Source: Macrotrachela quadricornifera
Taxonomy: Eukaryota; Rotifera; Eurotatoria; Philodinida; Philodinidae
DNA: 64,000 bases
Direction of reading: 5' to 3'
Assembly: GCA_022393335.1 (NCBI GenBank)
Contig: JAJEKB010001194.1
Location: 30,855 to 94,854 of the forward strand
A program made the position numbers and the translations under genes. Shown piece after piece: positions 51,145 to 63,893 of the stretch; the first letter of the stretch is position 1, and each line of letters begins with the position of its first letter. The notes beneath the pieces were generated by a model. That model did no database searches and was not told the DNA's origin. It saw only the letters and a program-made list of their open reading frames with translations.

Positions 51145-53810
51145 TTAAAGTAATCGATGACGGCATTCATCTGAACCACAATGACAATGTAACACACGAT
51201 TTTCTACTGTATCAACCTAAAAAATACAAATAATTAGATATTAATTAAAAAAATATAATAAAAACATTTTACTTCATACGAATAATCCCAAACAAGTTCT
51301 GTACCAGCTTTAATATTCGATGCTGTAAAAAAAGCTACCCAAGGAAATCGAACATTCCATGTTTCAATAAATACATTTTGAACAAAAACATTTGGTGAAC
51401 ATGAATGATTATAAAATCGTGATACATTTCCTTTAAAATGAGCATCCATAACATATATTCCTGGATCATAATTTGCTTGTTGATGCTCAGAAAATATTTT
51501 ATTCTTATCTGATAATATATTTATATCTTCTAAAGGTGTTTGTTTATCTAAATATAAAAAAATTAATTTGAATTTATACTATTTCATAGAAATTCAAACA
51601 TACTTCCATTATAATGTACTTCTGATAGTTGATGATCATCATTATGTAAATTCATTTGATCATTAAATTGATCTAAAATAAAAAAATAATAGAATTTTTA
51701 TTAAATTAAAAAAAAAAGGATTATTTTAGATATATATACCTCTTTGAGTAATCATTCTTGATTTTTTCTGAAATATTGTTGGTTTAAGTGAAGTAACAAA
51801 ATCTAATGCAGTAAAATAAACATCACCCATAGTTTTTTCTGTTCCACGTCGATTAGCATCTTCATCATTAAGAATTTCTCCAGCATAAAAACTTAGAAAA
51901 GTTCCAGCTGGTAAATCATATAATGTTCGTACACCCCAACCTTTTTCTGATGTATTATAAATTTGTAAAAGAGTATTTAAACCAAACTGCACACATCGAT
52001 TTGTACAACGTGAATCACATTTACATTTGCCATTACATTCGTATATACCTAAAAAGAACATAAATTCATGATTTTATTTTATATTGCTTCAACAAGTAAA
52101 CTTCTATCAGTGATCGATCTAGAATTTTTATGATGGGGAACAATTCAGATGAAAAAATAGTTTGTTAGATGTAGTATTGACTCATTTTTGAGCATTTTCT
52201 ACTAGGAAACATTGAAAAAGAAAATTTCGAAATAGAACCGATTGTTTCCAATATTCTTTCTCTAACTCCGATAATTGACTTTTGTGTTTAACAAAATTTG
52301 AATAAAGTTTTTTTCTCTTAATTCATCTGAATGTAAGTTTCTAATGTTGATATCATCAAAAGAAATTTTATTAATATACCTGAATGAATTTTTTCTAGTA
52401 ATCGTCCATGTTTATATCCAAAATTTCTTTTAGTTAATGCATCATAAAGAAATAATCTCATATCATCTATATGATTATTTCTTTCATCATCCTCATCAAT
52501 TGTTTGTTGAAATAATTCTTTTAATGAATTAATTAAATCTTCATAATAATGTGATTGAATAATTCCATCATATGTTTTTTGCCAACAAGAACATTTTGTT
52601 ATATCTAAACAACCATCTGTACATGAACAACCATTAATATTATCTTTATCAATAATTATATCTGATGTTAATGGTATTCGTTCAGTAGTATATTCAAATG
52701 ATTTTGGTAATGATGAATCAATTTCATTAACAAGCATTAATGGAACTTTTTCTTTTCCATTTGTATAATCTTCAAGATTAACATAAGCTGTATTTGGTGA
52801 AATAAATTTTTGTGTAACACGACAATTCATATTAAATGTAAATTGTCGTATTGATAATGATGAATCTGTTTGATAAAGATATGTATGTAAACGATCACCA
52901 TCAGTAAACATTTGTCCACAAGGTGATACATATACAATAGTACCAAGATCATTACGTATTTGACGTTTCCATCCATAATTTAATGGTATTAAAAGAAAAT
53001 GACATTTACTATCATTTATTGTCAATTGTTTATCAGAAGCAAAACGTTTACATGGTGGTTCATATGATGATAAAGAATTAAATAATGGTTGTAAACGTAA
53101 TGAACCACGATAAAGCCATTCATGTTTATTTAATGCTGGTATAAATACACGCATAAGACTAGCATCAACTTTGGATACAATTGCATCAATCCATTGTCCA
53201 TTTAATTCAATATTAATATGATCTTTTACTAATGCATTAACAAGACGTCGTTTAGGATATGTTAAAACATAATTTTCTATATATTGTTTTGTACCTAAAT
53301 CAACTTTAGATAAATAATTTGATAATGGTTCAAGTAATAAACGAATAGCATTTGAACGTAAATAAAATGGTGAATCACTATCAGCAAATATTAAATAACG
53401 TTGATCATTATTAATTGATGGTTGTTCAGCTATAATACCACGTAATGGTTTATCAATATATCTTGATGTATCAGCATCACCACTCGGCATACAAAGTACA
53501 CGTGTACCAACATTAATTTGATCATTTATGTTATCATTTAATGCAACACGTTCTGGTGGATAACGATAATGATCTTGAGATGTTGGTTTATGATGGCAAT
53601 TTGATAAACGACACGTCTATTAATAGATTAAAAAAAAGAAATCAGTATTTTAAAATGTTGATTTATTTAGATTTTTCTTTTCTTTATGTTTACCAATATT
53701 TGAAGTTTGTTGTCGTTTGTTTGTTGTGCTCGAACAAAATATGCCATTGTCCATCCATGTGAAGGATTATAAACAAGTACGCGTTGGCCAACATCAATAG
53801 CCAAAGGCAT
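51145..53810 (-). CDS. SETDB1: Histone-lysine N-methyltransferase SETDB1/eggless
   Basis: Six exons (53694-53810, 52380-53616, 51740-52048, 51604-51672, 51273-51547, 51145-51216) encode 692 residues. SETDB1 trimethylates histone H3 Lys9 in the nucleus and silences transposons and genes. Order: Tudor-type repeats in the N-terminal third (VGQRVLVYNPS, VGTRVLCMPSG); methyl-CpG-binding domain at about 250-300 (NYGWKRQIRNDLGTIVYVSPCG); pre-SET Cys clusters (CSCTDGCLDITKCSCWQ and YECNGKCKCDSRCTNRC); SET halves starting GWGVRTLYDLPAGTFLSFYAGEIL and ending RFYNHSCSPNVFVQ with GTELVWDYSYEV; and post-SET HCHCGSDECRHRLL. NHSC and the YDYxY-like end are intact, so the enzyme should be active. The insert that bifurcates SET is only about 70 residues, compared with several hundred in mammals, and the N terminus is shorter than in vertebrates. 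Confidence 0.95.
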
Positions 53811-55214
53811 GATAGAAAAATTTTTTTATATTTCAAATTTAGTTTTTTTGTTAATTATTTAAATAAAATTGATCAAGTTTTTTGTTTCTTAAAAATCTAA
53901 ATTCATTTATTGGTTTAATGAGATTTGCTACTAAAAATAGAAAATAAATATGATTGTTTCGATTTTTTTTTATTTATATGAAAATAATCAAATTTCAAGA
54001 AAAACAATGTTTATTAGCAACAAAGAGATAAACGAACTGATCAAAGCGATATATGCATGACATTTATTCATACACAAAGAGGTTTTAGAGTTATATTCAA
54101 TTGGTAAATATGAATTGACCAATCAAAATAATCATTTTCTTGTTTTTTGCATCGTTTCTCATACCTGTTTTTGTGAATAATTATGTTATGTAATTAAACG
54201 ATTGTAGAGGTAGATAAAGTATCTATTTCTAAACATTAATGATGATTAATAATTATATTAGTTAATCTGAAAAAATCTTTTCAATATAGGTGTTATGGTT
54301 TATAATATCATGTCGACATTTTACTATTTAGTCATTATACATTACAATAAATATTTGTGTTTTTACTATTATGGTTGAAGAAAAGAAATCAAAAACTCAG
54401 ATATTTTGTAGAAAATACAAAAACGAGTTTTAAAAAGTGCATTTTGTAGGGTAACTTCGGCTGTACAAGTTAATAGATAAATATAGCTTTCAACTATTTA
54501 CTTTTACTTGTGATAATGAAAATAAAATGAAAGTATATTAATTTATGAATATGAATAATATCTATTAATATTTTTCGGTAGAATGTAATATATTCTTTAA
54601 CATAAAATTATTTTCGACATTGATTGTTACAAGAATTCATTTGCAAAAAAAAAACTCAAACTTTGATAAAAATCAAAATAAGAAATATAATTGTATAGAA
54701 TGTTTACTAAAAACATACTTATTGCAATACACTTTCATCATGATCATTGATCCAATTATCTTGTCCACCATTTAAACAAGAAAAGCAGTATATAGTATAA
54801 ATACAATCGAAAAATAATTTTTAGTGAATAAATCAAAATGAAATTTATTTAGTTTATCATATGTATCTTATCAATATCTATTTTCTTTACTATTGATATA
54901 TTCATAATAAATTCTTTCATGATCCCCTAGATGAATGTATGCGTTTCTAAAAGTATGACTTTTTACGTATAACTAATAAAAAAAAAGTATTGTAAATGCT
55001 TATTTCTCTCAAGTATTATTGATAACAATTTGATTTATTTTAAACGTTCAAGTTCATTAGTAAATAAATAAATTTAATATAGAATGAGAAATGATTATAT
55101 TTGATCATAAATCGCAGAATAATTAATAACTTTATATCAATAAGCAGATTGTAAAATTTACGTAAATAAAATTTTTATTCACATAGGTTTTTATTATTAG
55201 TTTATAACGATAAT
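53811..55214. other. Intergenic, no gene seen
   Basis: 1.4 kb between the divergent SETDB1 and orphan GPCR genes. Strongly AT-rich, with no open frame of note. Confidence 0.55.
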
Positions 55215-56276
55215 ATGAGTACAACATCATCAAATGAGACTATTGATGAAACATTGCCAAATAAGCAATGGATGGTACCATATTTATTCTTTTTATTAAT
55301 TATAGGTACAATTGGAAATAGTTTTGGTTTACTTGTATTTATAAATTCTTCAATGCGTAAATGTTCTTGTTCATTATATTTTTTTCTTATGGCTATATTT
55401 GATGAATTATCATTAGCTTTTTGGATAATAAATCGTTTATCTGGTGAATTAACTAATATTCAACTTCGTAATCGTTCAACAATATTATGTAAATTATTTG
55501 TTGTTGTTTATTATAGTTCATCACAAGGAGCAATTGGTATGCTTGTATTAGCTATGTTTGATCGATTATATACTAGTTTTAAAATTGCTCATGGTTATCT
55601 TGATGTTCGTCTTCTAGTTCGTCGACAACGTTTTCAATATACTTGTTTATTCATTTTTTTCTTTATAATATGTGGACTTAATGCTCTATTATTTGGTTCA
55701 CATCTTATTGTATCACCAGAAGATAATCAAGAATACTGTATTATTATTGATTTACATATTACTCGTATTTATTCACTTATTGATTTATGTGTATATGCTA
55801 TTATACCTTGTGTATGTATGCTTATAGGTGATATTCTTATTTTATATTATATTAGAAAAACACGAGCTCGAGTTATATCATCAAATAATATAAATAAACG
55901 ACGAGAAAAACAATTATCAATTGTACTTGTAATTACTTCAATAGTCTCATTATTTATTGTTAGTCCATATAGTTTTTTGAATCTTCTCATTAATTTTTCA
56001 AATATTCTTAATGATGATTATCGTACATTATATACATTAAATGATATATTTGGTCTTCTATCAACATTTACACATGCTATGCACTTTTATCTCTTTCTAA
56101 TTATTAGTAGTACTATTCGCAGGCATTTCAAGCGTTTATTGGATAATTTTATTGTAATTTGCTCTAATGCGCGACGTGCTATTCACCCAATTGTAATACC
56201 AACAATAAAAACGGCAACATCATCTCAACCTGCTATAAATTTCCCTCAACGTTCACCTTATTTACAAACGAATTAA
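55215..56276 (+). CDS. Intronless rhodopsin-like GPCR, orphan
   Basis: A single exon of 353 residues with seven hydrophobic segments. TM1 has the GTIGNSFGLLVF pattern (conserved Asn); a Cys precedes TM3 (ILCKLFVVVYYSSSQGAIGML) and another lies in ECL2 (NQEYCIIID), so the usual disulfide is possible. The DRY box reads DRL. TM6 has SIVSLFIVSPYSFLNLLI, and TM7 ends HAMHFYLFLIISSTIRRHF instead of NPxxY. These changes resemble small peptide-receptor-like GPCRs that are abundant in rotifer genomes, but I cannot name the ligand. An N-glycosylation site (NET) lies near residue 7. The start is the first ATG of the frame, about 10 residues before the predicted extracellular tail continues. There is no intron, in contrast to most neighbours. 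Confidence 0.85.
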   Translation: MSTTSSNETIDETLPNKQWMVPYLFFLLIIGTIGNSFGLLVFINSSMRKCSCSLYFFLMAIFDELSLAFWIINRLSGELTNIQLRNRSTILCKLFVVVYYSSSQGAIGMLVLAMFDRLYTSFKIAHGYLDVRLLVRRQRFQYTCLFIFFFIICGLNALLFGSHLIVSPEDNQEYCIIIDLHITRIYSLIDLCVYAIIPCVCMLIGDILILYYIRKTRARVISSNNINKRREKQLSIVLVITSIVSLFIVSPYSFLNLLINFSNILNDDYRTLYTLNDIFGLLSTFTHAMHFYLFLIISSTIRRHFKRLLDNFIVICSNARRAIHPIVIPTIKTATSSQPAINFPQRSPYLQTN

Positions 56277-58439
56277 TCAATATTAATTGATGACTTTGTT
56301 TATATACTTTTTCATCCTGTTTTTTTTTGTCGTCATTTTCTAAATTATAATATAATTAAACTAAGTTTTGCTTTTGTTATTTAGTAGTAAAGAAATAATA
56401 CCGATTAATGATATTTGCTAATTGATGATTCATTCAAAGATAAATCTGACATCTAGATAATTGAATAACTTTACAGTATTTCAATCATTTTTTCTTATTC
56501 ATGACTTGTCAAATTAGGATTTGATAAAATATATTAATATAAAGAGACCATCACTAAAGATAAGAACAACCCTAAGTAATACACAGGCAATTCAATCTTC
56601 GAGTAAAATTCTTTTTTTTGTGTTTTTTTACATTATTCGATAGAGTCTGAATTGTTCTTCATGAGAAACACCGTTCTACCTCGTACAAATATCTTTTTAG
56701 AATCGAAAAGTACGAAAAACTTAAAGAATGTTGTTCTTGTCAAAAAACAGATCCTGTCTAACAATATGCGTTTTATTTTAATTTGGACCTTTTTCGGATT
56801 CACCATTAGAAACTGCGTCTAGACGAGTTATTAAACTAACTCTAGATCATGAAATCTTTTCAGGTTGGCGCGACGAATTATAATCTTTCCATGTTGACAA
56901 ATATCCCTCGTATTTTTCATTTTTTAGTGCTTGCTCAAACCTTTTCGATCATAAATTATAGTATATCGTTAAAAATGCATTGATGCGATTCGGTACAGAG
57001 AATATTCGACCTCATGATTTCCTTTAACAGTTGCAATATTCAGTTTTTTCATTTGCAATTTGTCACATTTTTTAAACTATTGATACCATTCCGAAGCTAT
57101 ACAATCATATCATCTTGTTCAATTTTTTAGTTTTTCAACTCAAACTTAACTCGTTTTTTTTGAAATTTCATATTTCAATGAGAAAAGATGTGTCAGTACT
57201 ACTATAATCCAATGATATTGCTTCAGTTTTTGTATGAATTATATTTTCATTATAGCTTCTTCTAAGTTTAACTGAATCCGATTATATGCTGTAGTGGAAA
57301 TGACTCTCATATTCGACTCACCGATGCATACTACAGTATATCAAAAGCAAACAATATTATTAACCATCTCATTCATAGAATCACGCAAAAAATAAACGAA
57401 AAACGAGTAAGAAATAAAAATATTCGAAGCATATACCTTTCGATAATGATTACAATGTTTGTAAGTTCATTTATTTTCTAATTGTATATCTATTTTTTTC
57501 GTGTAGTCAGAATATGTGCATGCAGTATACGATGACCCTATATAAAACAACAATTATCGTCTAATACGTTGATTGCAATTATCATATACAAACATACAGT
57601 CATTGCCTATTACCCTTTGGATAAGGTTTTTTTAAAGATGAATTGTTTGTTTCGGTTCTGCAACAGTTTGAAACAAACTTTTATTAATAAATACAAGCAT
57701 TTAGAAGTATTTTAAAGTATAATAATCTTCACGTTGATTTATCAGACAAAATCCAACGTTACGAACATCATACTAATAACGTGTATCGGCATAATTTTTC
57801 TTGAGTCTGCTTGTATCGTTACAAACTATATAGGCACTTCGAGCAATACGTCTGTTGTTGTTGTTCGAACTAAATACAGAAAATGACCTGCAGTGAAATG
57901 TATGGGATGATTTCTGGTAATCGGTCGACTATTTAGATATTCAAGCTGAATATGTATTTCATTTAATTGCCAGATCAATTCAGACTTATCAGAACTCAAG
58001 AGAGCATACATACATACATAGTAATGCAGGACGATGACACAATAATGTCGCCAAGATAAGGAAAAAAAAGAGGAATTTTTTCGATCAAGCCTAACTAATA
58101 TTATAATGGCAATAATATCTGCAAAAGTTCGATGCACATATATGCATGATCCGTAACCAAAGGATTAATATATTATCAATGAATTATTATGCATTTTTTA
58201 TCATTTAGAGAAGGTCTTTGGCGAAGATGTCGAAAATGCTTTATTTAAATCATTTATAAAAAAATTATCGGACTACTTTTATCACATTTCTATTTATATA
58301 ATACATATAAATACAAATAAATTAAATTACGAGTAATATTACCAATTACATTAATAACAACAATTTCTATTGATTAGCTTAGCATGTGAGATCTATTGAA
58401 ATAATATTCATATCAAAAAAAAATTTCTTTAAATTGCAC
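56277..58439. other. Intergenic, no gene seen
   Basis: About 2.2 kb. It is less extreme in base composition than other spacers between about 56750 and 57000, and might contain decayed transposon or gene sequence, but I found no readable protein segment or terminal repeats. The open frame at 57826-58137 (minus) has no motif. Confidence 0.45.
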
Positions 58440-59872
58440 TTAATCACGAATAATACCCCGAATGGCTTGTCCCGGTGGTTTTATATTTTTATCCATAGTT
58501 ACTAACTTTGAATCACGTACAACGAATGTTCCATTAACAAGTACATGTACTATACCTTGTGAAGGAATTTTTGGTTGTTCAAAAGTCGCACAATCTCGTA
58601 CAGTCATCGGATCAAATATACATAAATCTGCTGTAGCACCAAGACAAATACGACCTCTAGTCTTCATTTGTGATGATGCACTCTCTAATCTTTGTGCTGG
58701 TAATAGAGACATTTTTCGTATAGCTTCCATTAATGTTATTGTACTACATTCACGAACATAATGACCAAGAACACGAGCACAAGCACCAGCTGCTCGTGGA
58801 TGACCACGAAGTGCATCACTACCCATTAATGCAATTGGACTTTGAAGGCAATCAATAACAGCTTGTTCTGGTATTGAATTAATAATAATTAATCCACCTT
58901 CTTTTCGATATTTAGCAAAACTAGTTTCATTTAATCGTTCTCCTGTATTGACATATGTCAAACTATCATAATTAACACCTAATTGTTCTTGCCATAAATC
59001 ATCATTGAACAGAGCCGAATCAATAGTAGTACAACCAGCCAAATAAGGATCTACAATAGATAATTTCTATTTCAATTTTTATTATTAAAAGAAAAAATAA
59101 TTTACAAAATTCTGTTGTTATATCCATTCCATTCTCATGTGCATTGTGTATAAGTTCAAGCGCTTTATTAGTTACTGCTAAACAAGTACTATGTAAATGA
59201 CAAACATTAATGGCAGCTTTTGTACACGCTCCTAACGCAATAACTTCTTGAAGAGCAGCTAAACTACCATTTTTTTTCTTGTGCACCAAAATAACGCATA
59301 TGAACATGACAACAAACATTATATTTTTTTGCTAAACGAAAACATTCAACAATTTCCCATCGTGTTGCTGCTGGAACATAATGAATTCCAAAACCTATTG
59401 CCATAGCACCACGTCGAAGACCATCTTCAATTTCTATTTTAATTTGATCAATTCTATCCGGTGAAAGTGCTGCCGGTGAATTACTTTGTGGTAAAAATCC
59501 AGATGGATGATCGAATACTTTCATTCGTACTTGAATATGACCAATACCTACTCCATAATTAAGTAAAGTTTTATTTTCTCTTTCTGTATACCATTGATCA
59601 ATATTATTTGTTCCAACTTCTAATTCAAATACTGATGTAACTCCATCTTGACATTTCAATGCATAATATTCATCAGTATGTTCATGTGAATGAACATCAA
59701 TAAAACCTGGACAAATAATTAAATTTGAAATATCTATTTCTACTTTTCCTTTTAATATTTGTTCACTAATCGATACAACTAATCCATCAATTATACCAAT
59801 AGATCTTATAGCATCAAAATTTGTTTCAGGATCAATAACACGACCATTCAGAAAAACAAGATCATAATTCAT
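58440..59872 (-). CDS. D-aminoacylase-like amidohydrolase, bacterial type, with one-base frameshift
   Basis: Two exons (59106-59872 and 58440-59050) encode about 460 residues. Enzymes of this family hydrolyse N-acyl-D-amino acids or related substrates using zinc in a TIM barrel. Evidence: N-terminal NYDLVFLNGRVIDPET; metal-binding PGFIDVHSHEHTDE; GVTSVFELEVGTNN; a conserved His strand (CCHVHMRYFG, INVCHLHST); GSDALRGHPRAAGACARVLG with the catalytic Asp; and the C-terminal GATADLCIFDP. Exon 1 has one base too many for its phase: at the A8 run (59270-59277) the frame shifts between ...GAQEKK and NGSLAALQ. Removing one A would restore it, so this is either a homopolymer sequencing error or a young null allele. 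The start is the ATG matching bacterial relatives; an acceptor (TTTTCTAG) lies 29 bases upstream. The intron is placed in the sequence TTEF|YPYLAG. Confidence 0.85.
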
Positions 59873-60092
59873 TGTTTCTTTAAATACGTTTTCGATAACT
59901 AGAAAAAAAGAAACATGCATATGTAACATAAATGAAATAAATATAGTAAAGTTTAAAAAAACACAAATAAAAATCTGAAGAATAATTGTATCCATTTAGA
60001 ATACAACAAATATACAGAAAAACAAACATATAAGAGCAAAACAATGCAATCGAAAAACCATCAAGTTTTATAAAAAAATAAATAAATAATGT

Positions 60093-63000
60093 CTAATCAA
60101 GTATGACAATGTCCGGTTGTTCTTTAAATTTTTTTGATTTGGTAGATTCAAAAACTTTTGCTGATAAACGTTTTTGAGCAATTAATGAATTATCATTATT
60201 TAATCGTTGTTTATAAATATCATAAAAAGTTTCATTAACAGATATAGGTTGTCGATGTCGAGGTATAACTGTTTGTACTTTATGTTCTTTGATAATAGTA
60301 ATAGGTTGTGATTTTTGACTATTATTTTCATCAGAAACAGTATAACTTTCAGAATCATTTTTTTGCATCATTGACATAGATGAATCAGATGATGTTCGTT
60401 GTATTGGTATAGACGCAGTTGATAAAATTGTTAATGTACAATTTTTGAGTGAAATTTCGACTTTAGCTTCTACAGGATCTTTATTGCTTAATATTTCAGT
60501 TGGAATTGGTGATGAAGCAGATGAAGATTTTGGTGCTAAAAAGTAAAAGAAATTATTATTAATTAGAAAGTATTTGAAATATTTTTCCAAAACATTAATT
60601 TTAAATTAACAAATATGTACATGAATTTTTATCAATAAAATGAAATCAAACTATCGAAACAAGACGTTCTTAAACTAACAAGTAACGCTCGTCTAAAGAT
60701 TCGCACAGCTCTTTCTCGTAGAAATCGCGTTTCTAAACTACCGTCAACCTATTCATTTATAAAATTAAAGAAACCAAAGTCAGATTGAAGTGACTCGACC
60801 ACAGTTGCCTTTGATCAAACTTCATAAAAACAAATGTTTTTTGTTAAAAAGTTGTCGCTTATTTAAAAAAATGATCCTCAAAAAAATTATTTAAAAAACT
60901 AACATCAGATTCGATTTCGTCGACCCGAACTACCCTTTGGTTAAGTTTTAATGGATAATATTAATAAAATGTTTTTTTGACCTTGTGCGGACATACAATC
61001 AATCAATCAATCAATCAGACAATTTATGTTTGCGATACTCTTCTCTACGAGAAAGAGAATTAACATTTTTATTTCTAGTTATTCATTGAAATAGATAATT
61101 AGATAAGTCAAGATATCTCTAATAATGAAATATATTTTTTCTTCATTAAAATTATGGAGTTTTTTTTAAACAAAATACTAAAGTTTAGAATAGTAACATA
61201 TGCCAAAAGCTCTCCTGTTGACTTTTTTTTCGATTAGGAAATACTTACAGAAAGGCGGAAGAATATCAACAACGTCATAATCGATTTCATTAAGTTTATT
61301 GCCAGATGATTCAATAATTGTTTCACATTCTGATGCAACTTCTTCATCTTCGTCACTTTCAATAGTTGATTCTTCAGATGATTCAATAAGAACTTCTGGT
61401 GCTAAATCTGGATCAATTTGAGAAAATTCTTCAAATATCTACACACAAAAAAAACATTTATATCATCTTATAAAACATCATTCAACATACTTTCTCAGTT
61501 TTAATAATTGCTTCACGTTTATTCTCTAACAATACTTTTTCAATTTCAGAACTATTTAATGCAGGATCAGTTTGTTCAATACTAAAAAAATAGAAGGAAT
61601 CAATAAAAAACTAATAATTATTATAATAAAATCTTACTCGAAATCATCAGGAAGACGACTATTCATAATATCATGAAAATCAGCCATTCGTCTAGTTTTT
61701 ATTTTTCTACCAATAATTTTAAATGATTTTTCTGCAAGATTTTTTTGAATATCAGGATTCAAATTAAGTTGATATTTATCATTCGCTTTTTCTACTGTAT
61801 CAAGAACATTATTAAAAGATGGTAAAAATCGTGTTTGATTAACCATATCTTCAAGAGCTTTATTAATTAATGGATGACCAATTTCAGTTTCTAAATATGA
61901 AAAAAAAGAAAAGAAAATTTATCATAGAGAAACATCTAAATAAACTTAACTTTACCTGTTAGAGTAACAGGTTGATCAAGAATTCTTTCAACAGATGATG
62001 ATTGTCTTTTTAATTCGGCAAGTTTAATATGAATCTGAATTAATTATTAATAATAAAAAAATATTTTATTAAAATTATTCGATTTAAATTACTTCATAAG
62101 CTTGTTTTTTACAATTTGACTCTACAACATATAAATCACAATGTTCCATTTCATCTAATGACATATCTTTTTCTTCTAATTGACGAATAGTTTTTGATAA
62201 ATTGCTTAGTCGTCGTTCTAATTTAGTAATTTTTTTTTGTCTTTTTATTTCACATTCAGAAATATTAATTGAATCTGTCGTAATTTTAGATTCTTTATTT
62301 TTTATGGGCAAATGGCATTCATTCAATTCAAATAGAATACTATTACATGAATTAAGAAGTTTTTCGACAGTTTGTTCGACAGCCAATGTTGATGGATTAT
62401 GTTCATTGATAGTGAATGAAGATGGTGTGAGAGGATTTATAGTGGAAGATTTCGATAATGTAAATACAGTTTTATCATTTGTAGGTGCTGCTATTTTAAC
62501 TGACTCAGTATTTTTAATTGAGCAAAAAACTTTGTTCGATGATCGATATGATCTAATTTAAAAAAACAACGAGAAATATGAAATGAACAATTTAAGATGA
62601 TATGGAAGTTTTTGATATGATTTTACACTATTTCAATAAAATATATTTTAATCTAATCAGAAGAATATATCATGAACGTAAATTCGTTTTTGTATAGATT
62701 ACTGAGCTTTAGCTTTTAAAAAAGAATAACTCGATAAATGACGTTATGTTTTTTTTTGCTTCATCAATGAATAATTTTTATCTAATTCAAGTCTATCACC
62801 ATATTTTAACATGAAATTTCTCCAGACATTGATGAAAACTCTTTAAAATTGAAATTTATATGTATTTACCCTGATAATTTGATATGATGTTTTCTCAGAT
62901 GTTTATCGAATGACGCTAACTGTGCAAAGTATTTCGTTGAATTATCATTTTTATTAAATAAATTCTGAATATTATTAAGCAATAATTGAAAATCTGTTGA

Positions 63001-63208
63001 ACATAAATAAAGTGATGATGTTGTATTAAAATGACGACGGAGTCTATTTTGTATTATATTAATATCTTTTTCATATGCAAGAACATTACCAACTAATGAT
63101 AGAAACTAGAGTAAATAAGAAGATAATGTATAAATAAATTATTTTTATAAATTATAAACTAACTTGTTCAAATTGAAGTTTAATACTATCAAATATATTT
63201 TCTGTCAT
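60093..63208 (-). CDS. DAXX: DAXX, histone H3.3 chaperone
   Basis: Eight exons (63164-63208, 62870-63105, 62552-62093, 62034-61956, 61890-61638, 61581-61491, 61438-61249, 60535-60093) sum to 598 residues. DAXX deposits H3.3-H4 with ATRX and is a SUMO-dependent corepressor. The first part is the four-helix bundle (SSLYLCSTDFQLLLNNIQNLF, corresponding to the ATRX-binding DHB). A coiled region follows (KLERRLSNLSKTIRQLEEKD). The histone-binding domain is clear: HPLINKALEDMVNQ, DTVEKANDKYQLNL, KIIGRKIKTRRMADFHDIM and DPALNSSEIEKVLLENKREA. An acidic segment (SSEESTIESDEDEEVASECE) comes next, then a Ser-rich tail. The last residues, PDIVILD, form a SUMO-interacting motif exactly where vertebrate DAXX has one. 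An acceptor abuts the ATG, so a 5'-UTR intron, upstream exon or trans-splice is possible. Confidence 0.9.
60996..61015. repeat. (CAAT)5 tetranucleotide repeat in DAXX intron
   Basis: Five perfect CAAT copies within the 713-bp intron between the last two coding exons of DAXX. Confidence 0.9.
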
Positions 63209-63893
63209 CTAAAAATAAAATAAATATAAAATGTTTTACAGTTGTTGAAATTTTTTTTTTGACAAGCAATTGTCATTATTGATAAAATTATGTCAATCAA
63301 ATCTATCGTTCAGCACAACATGTATTTTTGTAATAGAGTGTAAAATATATCAAATAAATGTACACACTATTCCTTTAAAATTAACATTGTTACCGTAATC
63401 ATTCGAATTACTGGTATTAGTGATCGTTAAATAAATCTTTGAGGTAGATAAATTCTTTTTTAGCGCTATTTTAATAAGTCTGTAAAATGTCTTAGAAATG
63501 TAAAAATTTGGGTAATTCTTATCTGAATTCAAAATAATTGGATATATTAGTTATACAAACTCACCACTTATATTTATTCAAATAGATGGTGTGAGAAAAC
63601 AGCTAGAAAATTAATTTGTCTTAAATATAATATAATATTCAAATATAAATCGATCAAGCTTTCTAATAAATATATTCGAATACTATAAAAAGAAAGATGA
63701 GTAATAATTCTAAGGGCAAAGTTTGACGTGAATCATTTCTCATCATATTACTGTATTGTTTACAGCGGATTCTCAACTGCTCGCCTTGACATGCATCAAC
63801 GCCTTTTCCACCTTGATGTTTTTCGTGTGATTATACACGTGATCATGAGATTGTTCTTAATTAAATTTTGCAGTAATTTCCTCTCTTTAAATA
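63209..63893. other. Intergenic / DAXX 5' flank, no gene seen
   Basis: AT-rich 5' flank of DAXX. The open frame at 63350-63532 shows no motif and is treated as chance. Confidence 0.5.

Noticed and set aside
58462..58761. Plus-strand 99-codon frame over the amidohydrolase
   Set aside because: Antisense shadow of the conserved C-terminal part of the enzyme.
59873..59995. N-terminal extension of the amidohydrolase to an ATG at 59995
   Set aside because: The extension is hydrophobic low-complexity sequence crossing a good splice acceptor; bacterial relatives begin at the internal ATG (59872).
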